DNA of 64,000 bases from Mycolicibacterium litorale (GCA_002007745.1 CP019882.1:2852001-2916000), one strand, 5' to 3'. Shown: positions 15,442 to 25,519, counted from the stretch's first letter. Numbers and translations are program-made. The notes: a model not told the origin generated them from the letters alone.

Positions 15442-17937
15442 ATGGCGAAATCGTCGTCGCAGCGCAGCACCGGCTCGCCGAAAGCCGCCAAAGCCCCTGC
15501 GAAATCTGCCAAGCCGGCGAAGTCGGCGAAGAAGCCAGGGAACGCGGCGAAGACGTCCGCGGCCGCACAGGTGCCTCTCCCGACCGCCGAACAATCCCGG
15601 GTCCGTCGCGACGTTCTGCCGATCCCCGACGCCCAGCACGTCGGGCTGACCACCTATGACGCCAAGGATCCCGACACCAGCTACCCGCCGATCACCACCC
15701 TGCGTCCCCCGAAGGGCGCCCCCAACGTATTGATCGTGCTCATCGACGATGTCGGCTTCGCGGCCTCGTCGGCTTTCGGGGGTCCGTGCAACACCCCGGT
15801 CGCCGAACGCCTGGCCGGCGCCGGGCTCAAGCTCAACCGCTTCCACACCACCGCGCTGTGCTCCCCTACCCGCCAGGCGTTGCTCACCGGGCGCAACCAT
15901 CACTCGGTAGGCATGGGAGCCATCACCGAAATGGCCACCTCGGCGCCCGGCAACAGCAGCATCCGGCCCAAGGACAAGGCGCCGATTGCGGAAACCCTGA
16001 AGCTCAACGGCTATTCGACCGCACAGTTCGGCAAGTGCCACGAGGTACCGGTGTGGGAGGTCTCCCCGGTCGGACCGTTCCACCAATGGCCCACCGGGTC
16101 CGGATTCGAATACTTCTACGGTTTCGTCGGAGGTGAAGCCAACCAGTACTACCCGGGCCTGTACGAGGGCACCACACCCGTGGAGCCGCCCCGCACTCCC
16201 GAGCAGGGTTACACGCTCACCGAGGACCTGGCCGACCACGCGATCACCTGGGTGCGTCAGCAGAAGGCGCTGATGCCCGACAAGCCGTTCTTCATGTACT
16301 TCGCGCCGGGTGCCACCCATGCCCCGCACCACGTCCCGGCGCAGTGGTCGGACAAGTACCGCGGAAAGTTCGACCAGGGCTGGGACGCGTTGCGGGAGAA
16401 GATCTTCACCCGTCAGAAGAAGCTCGGTGTGATCCCCGAGACCGCCGAGTTGACCCCGCGCCACGACGAGATCCCGGCCTGGGACGACATGCCCGAGCAG
16501 CTCAAACCGGTGCTGGCCAGGCAGATGGAGATCTACGCCGGTTTCCTCGAACAGACCGACCACGAGGTGGGCCGCGTGGTGGACGCCCTCGACGACCTCG
16601 GCGTGCTCGGTGACACCCTGATCTACTACATCATCGGCGACAACGGCGCCTCCGCCGAGGGCACGCCGGTCGGGTGTTTCAACGAGATGGCCGTGCTCAA
16701 CGGGATGCCCGGCATCGAGACAGAAGAATTTCTGCTGTCCAAGATCGACGACTTCGGCACCCCGCAGGCCTACAACCACTACGCGGTGGGCTGGGCGCAT
16801 GCGTTGTGCACGCCGTATCAATGGACTAAACAGGTGGCCTCGCACTGGGGCGGCACCCGTAACGGCACCATCGTGCACTGGCCCAACGGGTTGGCCGACA
16901 AGGGCTCGGTGCGTAGCCAGTTCCACCATGTCATCGACGTCGCCCCCACCATCTTGGAGGCGGCCGGTATCCCGGCGCCTCTGAGCGTCAACGGAATTCA
17001 ACAGGCGCCACTGGAGGGCGTGAGCATGCTGCCGACGCTGCGCGATCCGAGCTCGGCGGAGTCCCACGTCGTTCAGTACTTCGAGATCATGGGCAACCGC
17101 GGCATCTATCACAACGGCTGGACGGCGTGCACCAAGCACCGCACCCCGTGGAAGGTCGATGCACCACCGGCGTTCGATGAGGACGTCTGGGAATTGTACG
17201 GACCTGACGACTGGACCCAAGCCAACAACCTGGTCGCCGCACGGCCCGAGAAGCTGGCTGAGCTGCAACGGCTTTGGCTGATCGAGGCGGTCAAGTACAA
17301 CGTCGTCCCGCTCGACGACCGATCCTTCGAACGGATCAACCCCGATATCGCCGGCCGGCCCCAGCTCATCCATGGCACCAGCCAGTTGCTGTTCGACGGG
17401 ATGCGGGTCAGTGAGAGCTGTGTGCTCAACATCAAGAACAAGTCACACTCGGTGACCGCCGACATCGTCGTACCCAAAGGCGGCGCAGCAGGGGTCATCT
17501 GCACCCAGGGCGGCCAGGTCGGCGGCTGGGCGCTCTACGTCCACGACGGCAAGCTCAAGTACTGCTACAACTTCTTCGGGATCCAGTATTTCTTCGTCAC
17601 CGCGAAGAAGTCGCTACCAGCCGGCCGACATCAGGTTCGGATGGAATTCGCCTACGACGGAGGCGGTTTGGCCAAGGGCGGCACCGTCACTCTCTACCAT
17701 GACGGCACGCCCGTCGGCTCGGGGCGGGTGGAGATCACCATCCCGATGGGGTTTTCCGCCGACGAGGCCTGCGATGTGGGGCGCGACACCGGATCTCCGG
17801 CTTCACCGGACTACGCGCCGACCGACAACGGGTTCACCGGGCGGATCGACTGGGTGCAGATCGACATCGGCGACGACAACCACGACCACCTGATCACACC
17901 GGCGGACCGGCTCAAACTTGCGATGGGTAAGCAGTAG
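15442..17937 (+). CDS. Arylsulfatase (type I sulfatase, AtsD-like)
   Basis: The 831-residue enzyme starts at ATG 15442 behind AAGGAGG. After a Lys/Ala/Ser-rich low-complexity tail (residues 1-50) comes the alkaline-phosphatase-type fold: NVLIVLIDDVGF (metal-binding Asp pair), then the sulfatase signature CSPTR with Cys140, which must be oxidised to formylglycine for activity, and LTGRNHH. Later metal-site motifs are IIGDNGAS and the HGT-like GGTRNGTIVHWP. The C-terminal 200 residues form a beta-rich domain (GGWALYVHDGKLKYCYN). It hydrolyses sulfate esters; no signal peptide is seen, so it is probably cytoplasmic. The 3' end abuts a convergent thioesterase gene. Confidence 0.92.
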   Translation: MAKSSSQRSTGSPKAAKAPAKSAKPAKSAKKPGNAAKTSAAAQVPLPTAEQSRVRRDVLPIPDAQHVGLTTYDAKDPDTSYPPITTLRPPKGAPNVLIVLIDDVGFAASSAFGGPCNTPVAERLAGAGLKLNRFHTTALCSPTRQALLTGRNHHSVGMGAITEMATSAPGNSSIRPKDKAPIAETLKLNGYSTAQFGKCHEVPVWEVSPVGPFHQWPTGSGFEYFYGFVGGEANQYYPGLYEGTTPVEPPRTPEQGYTLTEDLADHAITWVRQQKALMPDKPFFMYFAPGATHAPHHVPAQWSDKYRGKFDQGWDALREKIFTRQKKLGVIPETAELTPRHDEIPAWDDMPEQLKPVLARQMEIYAGFLEQTDHEVGRVVDALDDLGVLGDTLIYYIIGDNGASAEGTPVGCFNEMAVLNGMPGIETEEFLLSKIDDFGTPQAYNHYAVGWAHALCTPYQWTKQVASHWGGTRNGTIVHWPNGLADKGSVRSQFHHVIDVAPTILEAAGIPAPLSVNGIQQAPLEGVSMLPTLRDPSSAESHVVQYFEIMGNRGIYHNGWTACTKHRTPWKVDAPPAFDEDVWELYGPDDWTQANNLVAARPEKLAELQRLWLIEAVKYNVVPLDDRSFERINPDIAGRPQLIHGTSQLLFDGMRVSESCVLNIKNKSHSVTADIVVPKGGAAGVICTQGGQVGGWALYVHDGKLKYCYNFFGIQYFFVTAKKSLPAGRHQVRMEFAYDGGGLAKGGTVTLYHDGTPVGSGRVEITIPMGFSADEACDVGRDTGSPASPDYAPTDNGFTGRIDWVQIDIGDDNHDHLITPADRLKLAMGKQ

Positions 17938-18588
17938 TCACTGATCGCGCAACCAGCGGGGTGTGATGAACACCCCTTCGGCCTCCACCGTCACACCTTG
18001 CGAGTCGGAGATGTGGCCTGCGCAAAAGGTTTTCACGCCGTCGGTGCGGGTGATCGCGGCTTCGGCATGTAACGGTCCCAGTGGAGTCGCCCGCACGTAG
18101 CGCACGGTGATGCTGCCGGTGAAACGCGGCTTGCCGTCGGGACTGGCCGCCTCGCCGAGGATGTGGTCGAGGATCAGTGCGGACACCCCGCCGTGGACGT
18201 GTCCGGGTGGGCCCTCGTAGGCCGCGCCGAGGTAGAAGTCGGTCCACCGCCGCCCGTCGGGTTCGCGGTGGGTCTCCAGCGGCGGGGCGAGCGCATTGCG
18301 CACGCCGATCACCGCATTCCCCCAGCTCATGCTCTCCCCGGAGGTGGTGCGCCGCACCCCGAACGCTCCGTCGATCTGACGGCTGCGCAGTCGTGCCACC
18401 GCGGCGTCCACGTCGGCCTTCACCGCTGCGACGGTCTGCTCGTCCACCTCGGTACGGATCGTGGCATCGACGAGTTGGCGCACCGATTCGGCCAGCGGTT
18501 CGTAGACGGCCCGTAGTCGGGCGACCTCTTCGGCGGACAGGTCCTCGACGGTGAATTCCAGCACCTGTGCACTACAACATGAGGCCAT
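17938..18588 (-). CDS. Hotdog-fold acyl-CoA thioesterase family protein
   Basis: The 216-residue product has an N-terminal helical region (residues 10-75) and a C-terminal hotdog domain. The active-site loop GPPGHVHGGVSALILDHILGEA is typical of PaaI/4-hydroxybenzoyl-CoA thioesterase relatives, with the conserved Asp on the long helix; the following strand is GSITVRYVRATPLGPL. It probably hydrolyses an acyl-CoA. The N-terminal extension of about 80 residues is longer than usual for the family. Its stop is immediately next to the arylsulfatase stop on the other strand. Confidence 0.85.
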   Translation of the reverse strand: MASCCSAQVLEFTVEDLSAEEVARLRAVYEPLAESVRQLVDATIRTEVDEQTVAAVKADVDAAVARLRSRQIDGAFGVRRTTSGESMSWGNAVIGVRNALAPPLETHREPDGRRWTDFYLGAAYEGPPGHVHGGVSALILDHILGEAASPDGKPRFTGSITVRYVRATPLGPLHAEAAITRTDGVKTFCAGHISDSQGVTVEAEGVFITPRWLRDQ

Positions 18589-18741
18589 CGCGGGTGTCTA
18601 ACTACGGTCTCGTCAATTGGCTAACACGATCGACACACAGTTGTTCCCTGTTCGGAACCACGGTGTCGAGAATGTGCATGTAGCGATTGACGAGGTCGGC
18701 TCGGGTCGCGCCCGCTGTCCCGACGCCCCAGGAGGCCTCCG

Positions 18742-20330
18742 ATGAGCACCGACATCACCGACCAGCCCACCCCCGCCCCGGCCGGCGAGGCGCGCCTCGC
18801 CTGGTGGACCCGTGGCGACCTCAACGCCTTCTTCGGGCTGGGCTTCAACATCCTGGTCAACGTCCTGACACTGACCACCCTGATGATCGGCGTGGTCAAG
18901 CTGCCCGCCGACGACGTGCTGGGCACCGTGCTGCCCGCCCTGGGCGTGGCCCTGGTGCTGGGCAACCTCTACTACACGTTCCTGGCGCGGCGGCTGGCCC
19001 GCAAGGAGAACCGCACCGACGTCACCGCCCTGCCGTACGGCCCGAGCGTGCCGCACATGTTCATCGTGGTGTTCGTCGTCATGTTGCCGGTGTACCTGGC
19101 CACCAAGGATCCCATCGAGGCCTGGAAGTCGGGGCTGGCGTGGGCGTTCATGATCGGGATCATCGTGATCATCGGTGGATTCGTCGGCCCTTACATCCGC
19201 AAGCTCACCCCCGCGCGGCGATGCTGGGCACGTTGGCCGGCATCTCGATCACGTTCATCTCGATGCGGCCCGCCGCACAGATGTGGGAGGCCGCGTGGAT
19301 CGGGCTGCCGGTGCTGGCCATCATCCTGATCGGCTTCTTCACCGACGTGAAGCTGCCGGGCAACATCCCGGTCGGTCTGGTGGCGCTGCTGGTCGGCACC
19401 GCGATCGGCTGGATCGGCGGATTCATGTCGGCGCCCGACGTCAGCAAGGCCGTCTCCGACATTGCGATCGGTATCCCGGACCTGCGCCTGGATCTGTTGT
19501 TCTCCGGTCTGGCGCATCTGGCCCCGCTACTGGGCACCGCTATTCCGCTGGGCGTCTACAACTTCACCGAAGCCATGAGCAATGTCGAGAGCGCGGCGGC
19601 GGCCGGAGACAACTACAACCTGCGCAGCGTGCTGCTGGCCGACGGCGCCGGCGCGGTGATCGGTTCGGCGTTCGGCTCACCGTTCCCGCCCGCGGTATAC
19701 ATCGGCCACCCGGGCTGGAAGGACGCCGGCGGCCGCGCCGGCTACTCGCTGGCCAGCGGTGTCGTGGTCGGATTGCTCTGCTTCTTAGGCCTTTTCGGCG
19801 TGCTGGCCGCGCTGCTGCCGGTGCCGGCGATCGTGCCGATCCTGCTCTACATCGGGCTTTTGATCGGAGCGCAGGCCTTCCAGGCCGTGCCGCGACTGCA
19901 TGCGGTCGCGGTGGTGGCCGCGCTGCTGCCCAACCTGGCGCAGTGGGCCAGCGGCCTGATCGACAACGCCCTCAACGCGGCCGGCACGTCGGCGGCCAAA
20001 GTCGGCATGGACGCCCTCGGCGGCGCCGGTGTGGTCTACGACGGACTGCAGACTCTCGGTGAGGGCGCCATCCTGGTCGGCCTGCTGTTGGGCACGATGG
20101 TGACGTTCATTCTGGAGAAGAAGTTCCGCTACGCCGCATTGGCGGCCGTGGTCGCCGCGGCGCTGTCGTTCATCGGGCTCATCCATGCTCCCGAGATCGC
20201 CTGGGCGGCCAATCCGCAGGTCGCGCTTGGCTATCTGTTCTTCGCGGTGGTGTGCCTCGCGTACTCGCTACTGCCAGCCGCCAAGGAGCCCGTCACCGTC
20301 GACGAATCCGATATCGTCGCCGGCCACTAG
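18742..20330 (+). pseudogene. NCS2-like (xanthine/uracil-type) permease, frameshifted
   Basis: Two adjacent frames encode one multi-spanning membrane protein of about 529 residues. The first part (18742 to about 19210) starts MSTDITDQPTP and contains FFGLGFNILVNVLTLTTLMIG and RTDVTALPYGPSVPH. The second part (about 19212-20330) resumes with RAAMLGTLAGISITF and continues through about ten hydrophobic segments, including TAIPLGVYNFTEAMSNVESA, which resembles the substrate-binding motif of NCS2 nucleobase permeases. The break lies in a run of five Cs at 19208-19212; six Cs restore the frame. As given the protein is truncated after about four helices. A good GGAGG site precedes the ATG. Substrate assignment is tentative. 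Confidence 0.75.
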
Positions 20331-20344
20331 GTCCCCTATCGCGA

Positions 20345-20396
20345 GCAGACGCACAATCGCACGAAAACTGCGGATCTGATGCGAGTTTGCGTCTGC
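20345..20396. terminator. Hairpin between convergent genes (GAGCAGACG type)
   Basis: The arm at 20345-20361 pairs with 20380-20396 at 15 of 17 positions, with an 18-base loop. It lies between the permease stop (20330) and the cupin stop (20409), so it probably serves as a bidirectional terminator. It shares the outer sequence GAGCAGACG with the stronger hairpin after lon. Confidence 0.6.
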
Positions 20397-20408
20397 GCGC
20401 CGGGGGAA

Positions 20409-20792
20409 CTAGTCGGCGACGAAGGGGACGTCGACCCCGTCGGCAAGCACGACATACAACCGCCGCCACGGGTCCTCGCCGACCAGACGCCACTGGTGTC
20501 CCGATCCGATGGTGTCCTCGGCGAGCAACACATCACCGGGGCCGAGGGTGAACTGCTCACCGTCGCGGGTGATGAACACCAGGGTGCCGGCCAGCGTCAC
20601 GACGAGCTGGCGTACCGGGGCGGTGTGCCACGCCAGTGTGCCGCCGGTGGCGGTCTCCTCCGCGGTCACCCGGGTCGACGCCATCGCCACCGACACCAGG
20701 TCGTCGTTGCGGCCGGGTGCCATATCCAGCCGGCCGATCTCCACGTGCGACCCCTGGTCGGGTCCGGTGAACAAACGCACACAACGGATCAC
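20409..20792 (-). CDS. Cupin-domain protein
   Basis: The 127-residue product has a single small beta-barrel: TGGTLAWHTAPVRQLVVTLAGTLVFITRDGEQFTLGPGDVLLAEDT, with the G(X)5-type second cupin motif GPGDVLLAEDTIGSGHQW. The metal ligands are only partly conserved (His in AWHTAP, His in SGHQW). It could be a small-molecule-binding or oxygenase-like protein. It starts at GTG 20792 and is divergent from the TPR-protein gene 82 bases away. Function unknown. Confidence 0.78.
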   Translation of the reverse strand: MIRCVRLFTGPDQGSHVEIGRLDMAPGRNDDLVSVAMASTRVTAEETATGGTLAWHTAPVRQLVVTLAGTLVFITRDGEQFTLGPGDVLLAEDTIGSGHQWRLVGEDPWRRLYVVLADGVDVPFVAD

Positions 20793-20874
20793 GCTTTACG
20801 CCCTTTCCTTGCCCTTTGGTTCTGGTCGGTTGCAACGCTATCCGAGCCCGGCACACTGACCTAGGGTGTGCAGC

Positions 20875-22565
20875 ATGGCGGCTCTGCACGGTGATCTCGA
20901 TCCCTATTACGACCTCGGTGACTACCGTCGACCCGTCGACACGCCGTCACCCCACGCGCAGCTCTGGTTCGACCGTGGGCTGGTGTGGGCCTACGCCTTC
21001 AACCACGAAGAGGCGATCGCTTGCTTCGAGCGGGCATTGGCGCTCGATGCCGACCTGGCAATCGCCCGCTGGGGGATCGCGTACGCCATCGGGCCCAACT
21101 ACAACAAGGCGTGGGACGCCTTCGACCCGTCGACCTGGCGGCGTCCCTGGCCCGAGCCCGGATGGAACTGCAACTCGCCGCCAAGAGCCGCGCCAGCGTT
21201 GTCGAGCAGGGCCTGATCGCGGCGCTGTCCACCCGCTTTCCCACCGACGACCCCGACGACACCGAGGCGCTGGCCGCCGGCCACACCGCCTACGCCGAGG
21301 CGATGGCCGAACTGGCCCAGGCCTACCCCGACGACGTGGACGTGCTGGCGTTGGCCGCCGACGCCTTGGTGAACCTCACCGCATGGGCGTTGTGGGACAC
21401 CACAACCGGCCAACCCGCGCCAGGGTCGCGGGTCGTGGAGGCCAAGCGACTGCTCGACCATGCACTGACCATCGACGTCGGCCGCCGCCACCCGGGCGTA
21501 CTGCACCTCTACATCCACGCCATGGAGATGTCGGCCCACCCCGAGGATGCGTTGCCGGCCGCCGACCTGCTGCGCGGCCTGGTTCCCGATGCCGGCCACC
21601 TGCAGCACATGCCGTCCCATATCGATGTGCTCTGCGGAAACTACCGGGATTCGGTGCTGGCGAACCATGCCGCGGTGGCCGCCGACCGGCGCTTCGTGGC
21701 GCACGAGGGGCCGCTGAACTTCTACTCGCTCTACCGCGCACACGACCTGCACTTCGTGGTGTATTCGGCGATGTTCGCCGGGCAGCTGCAGATCGCTTTG
21801 CAGGCCGCCGACGAATTGTCCGAGCAGCTGACCCCCGAGCTGTTGTCCATCGAGTCCCCGCCGATGGCCGACTGGCTGGAGGCCTTCGTTCCGCTGCGGG
21901 TGCACGTGCTGATCCGGTTCGGCCGCTGGGACGAGCTGATCGCCGAGCCGCTGCCTGCGAATCCCGACTTGTACTGCAGCACAACGGCAACCATTCACTA
22001 TGGCCGAGGGGTGGCACACGCCGCCAAGGCACAGCTGGCGCAGGCCGCCGCCGAACGCGAGGCCTTCATCCAGGCCTACGCCCGGGTGCCGGAATCGCGC
22101 TACCTGTTCAACAACACCAGCCGCGACATCCTGGCGGTCGGCGCGGCCATGCTCGACGGCGAGATCTCCTATCGGGAAGGCAATTACGAGGAGGCGTTCA
22201 GTCACCTGCGCCGGGCCATCGAACTCGACGACGCGCTGCCCTACGACGAACCGTGGGGGTGGATGCAGCCCACCCGGCACGCCTACGGTGCGCTGCTCCT
22301 CGAACAGGGACGGATCGAGGAGGCCGCCGCGGTGTACGCCGCCGACCTGGGTCTGGACCCCACGCTGAGCCGGCCGTGTCAGCATCCGGGCAACGTGTGG
22401 AGCCTGCACGGCTACCACGAATGCCTGCAGCGGCTGGGGCGCTCCGCCGAGGCGGTCATCATCGGCCGCCAGCTCGAACTGGCCAAGGCCCGCGCCGACG
22501 TGCCGATCCTGGCGTCCTGCGCCTGCCGGCTGGAAGTGTTCGAGAAGAGCTGCTGCGCCGACTGA
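20875..22565 (+). pseudogene. TPR-repeat protein, frameshifted
   Basis: The ATG at 20875 has AGGGTG upstream. The first frame encodes MAALHGDLDPYYDLGDYRR and a tetratricopeptide unit (WAYAFNHEEAIACFERALALD), then loses frame near 21131. The next frame carries the remaining protein (DLAASLARARMELQLAA to EVFEKSCCAD). Inserting one base in the TCGACC at 21130-21135 gives a continuous protein of about 563 residues. Several further TPR-like helical pairs are visible (YREGNYEEAFSHLRRAIELDD, LLEQGRIEEAAAVYAADLGLD). HLYIHAMEMS and HMPSHIDV are conserved His-rich segments of an uncharacterised bacterial family. Probably a cytoplasmic scaffold; function unknown. Confidence 0.8.
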
Positions 22566-22591
22566 GCAGTCCGACCACGTAATCTCGATGG

Positions 22592-23299
22592 GTGCACGAT
22601 GGGTCAGTGCAGCCGTCACCGGTGACCACACACCGGCGGGGGTGGCCGCAGGTGATCACCCACTTCGTCACCGGCGCGCCGGTGACCTTCAGCTGGCTGA
22701 CGGCGCTGTTCTTGACCACCGCGCTGCAACACCTGCTGCCGCGATGGCACCTGATGGCGTTGCTGCGTAAGGACTCGACCAACCTGCACCATCTGGCGTC
22801 CGACCCCATCCGCGTCCTGATCACCAGCCTGCTGTGGCTCGACGGCGCCTCCTGGTGGCCCTACCTGGTGGTGTTCTGTCTGATCCTGGCGCCCGCCGAA
22901 CACTGGCTCGGCCCGCTGCGCTTCGTCGTGGCCGGGCTGATCGCCCACGTCATCGCCACCTACCTCAGTGAGGGCTTCCTGTACTGGCAGATCCAGGAGG
23001 CCATGGTGTCACCCCGCTACCTCAACGCCCGCGACATCGGGGTCAGCTACGTCGTGGTCGGGATGGCCGGCCTGCTGACCTACCACATCGCCAGGCCGTG
23101 GCGCTGGCTGTATCTGCTCGTCATGCTCGGCTGGACCGGCATCTCCGTGCTGGTCAATCCCGCCTTCACCCCGGTCGGGCACCTCACCGCACTGATCGTC
23201 GGCCTGGCCTGTTATCCGCTGGCCCGGGGACGCCCCGGCCGCCCATTGGACCCGGCCCGGCTGCTGCACCCGCGCCGCATCCCACCGCCGGCTGCGTAG
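22592..23299 (+). CDS. Rhomboid-like multi-spanning membrane protein
   Basis: The 235-residue product has about five to six hydrophobic segments (for example VTFSWLTALFLTTALQHLL, LRFVVAGLIAHVIATYL, DIGVSYVVVGMAGLLTY, LVMLGWTGISVLVN and HLTALIVGLACYPLA). The layout, with a late DIGVSYVVVGMAGL segment and PVGHLTALIVG, resembles the rhomboid-like proteins of actinobacteria. The canonical Ser in GxSG is not present: the corresponding GVSY/GMAG region lacks it, so protease activity is doubtful. The GTG start at 22592 is 26 bases after the TPR stop, so the two may be co-transcribed. Confidence 0.65.
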   Translation: MHDGSVQPSPVTTHRRGWPQVITHFVTGAPVTFSWLTALFLTTALQHLLPRWHLMALLRKDSTNLHHLASDPIRVLITSLLWLDGASWWPYLVVFCLILAPAEHWLGPLRFVVAGLIAHVIATYLSEGFLYWQIQEAMVSPRYLNARDIGVSYVVVGMAGLLTYHIARPWRWLYLLVMLGWTGISVLVNPAFTPVGHLTALIVGLACYPLARGRPGRPLDPARLLHPRRIPPPAA

Positions 23300-23310
23300 A
23301 GTGAGACAGC

Positions 23311-23790
23311 GTGGCGCTGAGCGACGAGGACATCCGGCGACTGGGCCGCTGCGTCGAACTCGCCCGCACTGCGCTGGATGCCGGTGACGAACCGTTCGGC
23401 TCGATCCTGGTGGACGCCGCGGGCCGGGTTCTCTTCGAAGACCACAATCATGTCGCCGGCGGCGACGCCACCGCGCACCCCGAGCTGGCCATCGCGAACT
23501 GGTCGGTGGTCAACCTCACTCCGGCCGAACGGGCCGCCGCGACCGTGTATACCTCCGGTGAGCACTGCCCGATGTGTGCCGCCGCGCACGCCTGGGTTGG
23601 CCTGGGCCGCATCGTGTTCGCCGCCTCCGGTGCACAGCTGGCGCAGTGGCTCGCCGACTGGCAGGCGCCGCAGCCGCCGGTGGCGGCCCTGCCGATCAGC
23701 ACCGTCGCACCCCGGTTGGCCGTCGACGGACCAGCACCGCAATACCGCGACGAGATGAAAGCCCTCTACGCGGCCAGGTTCCGGCCGTGA
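23311..23790 (+). CDS. Nucleoside/base deaminase (cytidine deaminase-like fold)
   Basis: The 159-residue zinc hydrolase has His56-Pro-Glu58 (AHPEL) as zinc ligand and proton shuttle and Cys86-x-x-Cys89 (EHCPMCAAAHAW) as the other zinc ligands. This is the layout of guanine, tRNA-adenosine and cytosine deaminases. The N-terminal DEPFGSILVDAAGRVLFEDHN is typical of the guanine/tRNA-adenosine branch. The substrate cannot be fixed from sequence alone; its modest length and isolated context favour a free base or nucleoside. The stop overlaps the start of the GH13 gene by four bases. Confidence 0.85.
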   Translation: MALSDEDIRRLGRCVELARTALDAGDEPFGSILVDAAGRVLFEDHNHVAGGDATAHPELAIANWSVVNLTPAERAAATVYTSGEHCPMCAAAHAWVGLGRIVFAASGAQLAQWLADWQAPQPPVAALPISTVAPRLAVDGPAPQYRDEMKALYAARFRP

Positions 23791-25103
23791 GCGCCCCGGA
23801 CTGGGTGAGCCACGCGATCTGGTGGCACATCTACCCGCTGGGATTCGTCGGCGCATTCCCCGCCGACCCGGCGCCCGGGCCCGACGAACACCGGCTGAGC
23901 CGCGTCGTCGACTGGCTCGACCATGCCATCGCGCTGGGCGCCTCCGGCATCGCGCTGGGTCCGATCTTCGCCTCCCGTACGCACGGCTACGACACCACCG
24001 ACCACTACCGCATCGACCCCCGGCTGGGTGAGGATGCCGACTTCGACACCCTGGTTGCCCAAGCGCACCAACGCGGGCTGCGGGTGCTGCTCGACGGGGT
24101 GTTCAACCACGTCGGAACGGAATTCGACTGGTATCGCCGCGCCGTCGAGGGCAGCGACCCGGATGCGAGGGCGTGGTTTCGGGGCCGCCCCGGTCACTTC
24201 CACACCTTCGAGGGACACCGCGAACTCATCACCTTGAACCACGGCAACCCGGCCGTCGTCGACTACACCGTCGACGTCATGAACCACTGGCTGAGCCGCG
24301 GCGCCGACGGCTGGCGCCTGGACGCCGCCTACGCCGTGCCCGAGTCGTTCTGGGCCCGGGTCCTGCCCCGCGTCCGTGAGTCCCATCCCGACGTGTGGTT
24401 CGTCGCCGAGGTCATCCACGGTGACTACGTCGGTTTCGTCGACGGCTCCGGCGTCGACTCGGTGACTCAATACGAACTGTGGAAGGCCATCTGGAGCAGC
24501 CTCAACGACGGAAACTTCCACGAACTGGATTGGGCGCTCCAGCGCCACAACGACTTTCTGTCCCGATTCGCGCCGCAGACCTTCGTCGGCAACCACGACG
24601 TCACCCGCATCGCCAGCCGACTGGAACGATCCGAGCATGTGGCCCACGCCCTGGTGTTGCTGTTCACCACCGGTGGAGTGCCCACTGTCTACGCCGGCGA
24701 CGAGCTGGGATATCTGGGCGTCAAGGAAGACCGGGCCGGCGGTGATGACGCGGTGCGTCCCGATTTCGGGACGCCGCCCGCACAGCTCGACGCCGCCGGG
24801 CGGGAAATCTGGAATCTGCACCAGTATCTAATCGGGCTGCGCCGGCGCCACCCGTGGCTGCACCAGGCGAAGACCTCCGCGTTGCACGTGGACAACCGTG
24901 GCTACGCCTACGAATCGCGCTGCGGCGACGACGCCCTGATCGTGGCGCTCAACATCGATGATGAGCCGATGCCGCTGCCCGTCGCCACACTCATCGGGGG
25001 CGGGGCCCAGCTGGTGGGCGGCACCGGCGCCCCGCCTGAGGAGAAGGTCACCGAGGTGGTGGTTCCGCCGCAGGGTTGGCTGGTGCTGCGGCCGACGAGC
25101 TAA
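23787..25103 (+). CDS. Alpha-amylase family (GH13) glycoside hydrolase
   Basis: The 438-residue enzyme starts at GTG 23787 in a GTGA overlap with the deaminase gene. It shows the GH13 barrel: IWWHIYPLGFVGAFP, GASGIALGPIF, LLDGVFNHVG (region I), GWRLDAAYA with nucleophile Asp179 (region II), WFVAEVIHG with acid/base Glu208 (region III), and FVGNHDVTR with Asp271 (region IV). A short C-terminal beta domain follows (ALIVALNIDDEPM). It has no signal peptide, so it acts on intracellular alpha-glucans, maltodextrins or a glucoside. It is shorter than trehalose synthase or GlgE. Confidence 0.9.
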   Translation: MSAPDWVSHAIWWHIYPLGFVGAFPADPAPGPDEHRLSRVVDWLDHAIALGASGIALGPIFASRTHGYDTTDHYRIDPRLGEDADFDTLVAQAHQRGLRVLLDGVFNHVGTEFDWYRRAVEGSDPDARAWFRGRPGHFHTFEGHRELITLNHGNPAVVDYTVDVMNHWLSRGADGWRLDAAYAVPESFWARVLPRVRESHPDVWFVAEVIHGDYVGFVDGSGVDSVTQYELWKAIWSSLNDGNFHELDWALQRHNDFLSRFAPQTFVGNHDVTRIASRLERSEHVAHALVLLFTTGGVPTVYAGDELGYLGVKEDRAGGDDAVRPDFGTPPAQLDAAGREIWNLHQYLIGLRRRHPWLHQAKTSALHVDNRGYAYESRCGDDALIVALNIDDEPMPLPVATLIGGGAQLVGGTGAPPEEKVTEVVVPPQGWLVLRPTS

Positions 25104-25519
25104 AGCAGCTCCAGCGTCCGGGCGTCCGGCTGCCCGCCGTAGAACTTGTCCAACACCGCCACGAAATCGGCGTTGTCCTCGGTGGCGCGGGCGAACAGTG
25201 TCATCGAGGAGCGCACTTTGAGGTTGTCCGGCCACCCGAAGATGTCTTCGACCGAGCGGCCTTCGATGGCGGTGACCAAGCGGGCGCATTCCCGCAGCCG
25301 GGCGCCCAGCACCGGGTGAACCAGGTAGGCCCGCGCCTCGGCCAGCGATCGAATGCCGAAATGCTTTGCCGTTGAACTACTTCCAAGCGCGTCGAGTTGC
25401 GGGAAGATGAACCAGATCCAGTGCGTGCGCTTGGCTCCAGCGCGCAACTCGGAGCACACCTGGCCGTAGACACCGTCCTGGGCGTCCAGGAAGCGGGTGA
25501 GGTCGAACGGGTCGTCCAT
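25100..25519 (-). CDS. DUF1810 family protein
   Basis: The 139-residue product has the DUF1810 signature: FDLTRFLDAQDGVYGQVCSELRAGAKRTHWIWFIFPQL near the N-terminus, then FGIRSLAEARAYLVHPVLGARL and DIFGWPDNLKVRSSMTLFA. Some members of this family are linked to NAD-capped RNA or calpastatin-like annotation, but the function is unsettled. The ATG at 25519 is chosen because homology begins there. Its stop codon overlaps the stop of the convergent GH13 gene. Confidence 0.88.
   Translation of the reverse strand: MDDPFDLTRFLDAQDGVYGQVCSELRAGAKRTHWIWFIFPQLDALGSSSTAKHFGIRSLAEARAYLVHPVLGARLRECARLVTAIEGRSVEDIFGWPDNLKVRSSMTLFARATEDNADFVAVLDKFYGGQPDARTLELL

Noticed and set aside
15409..17373. Open minus-strand frame of 654 codons opposite the first arylsulfatase
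   Set aside because: Shadow of a high-GC gene; no family motif, whereas the plus strand has the complete sulfatase signature.
19190..19230. Programmed ribosomal frameshift in the permease
   Set aside because: The C run lacks a typical slippery heptamer and stimulatory structure, and eleven other -1 losses in the window argue for sequence error.
21099..22631. Open minus-strand frame opposite the TPR gene
   Set aside because: Low-complexity His/Gln/Gly-rich translation typical of an antisense shadow.
22592..23299. Active rhomboid protease
   Set aside because: The membrane layout is rhomboid-like but no GxSG serine or partner His is in the expected helices.
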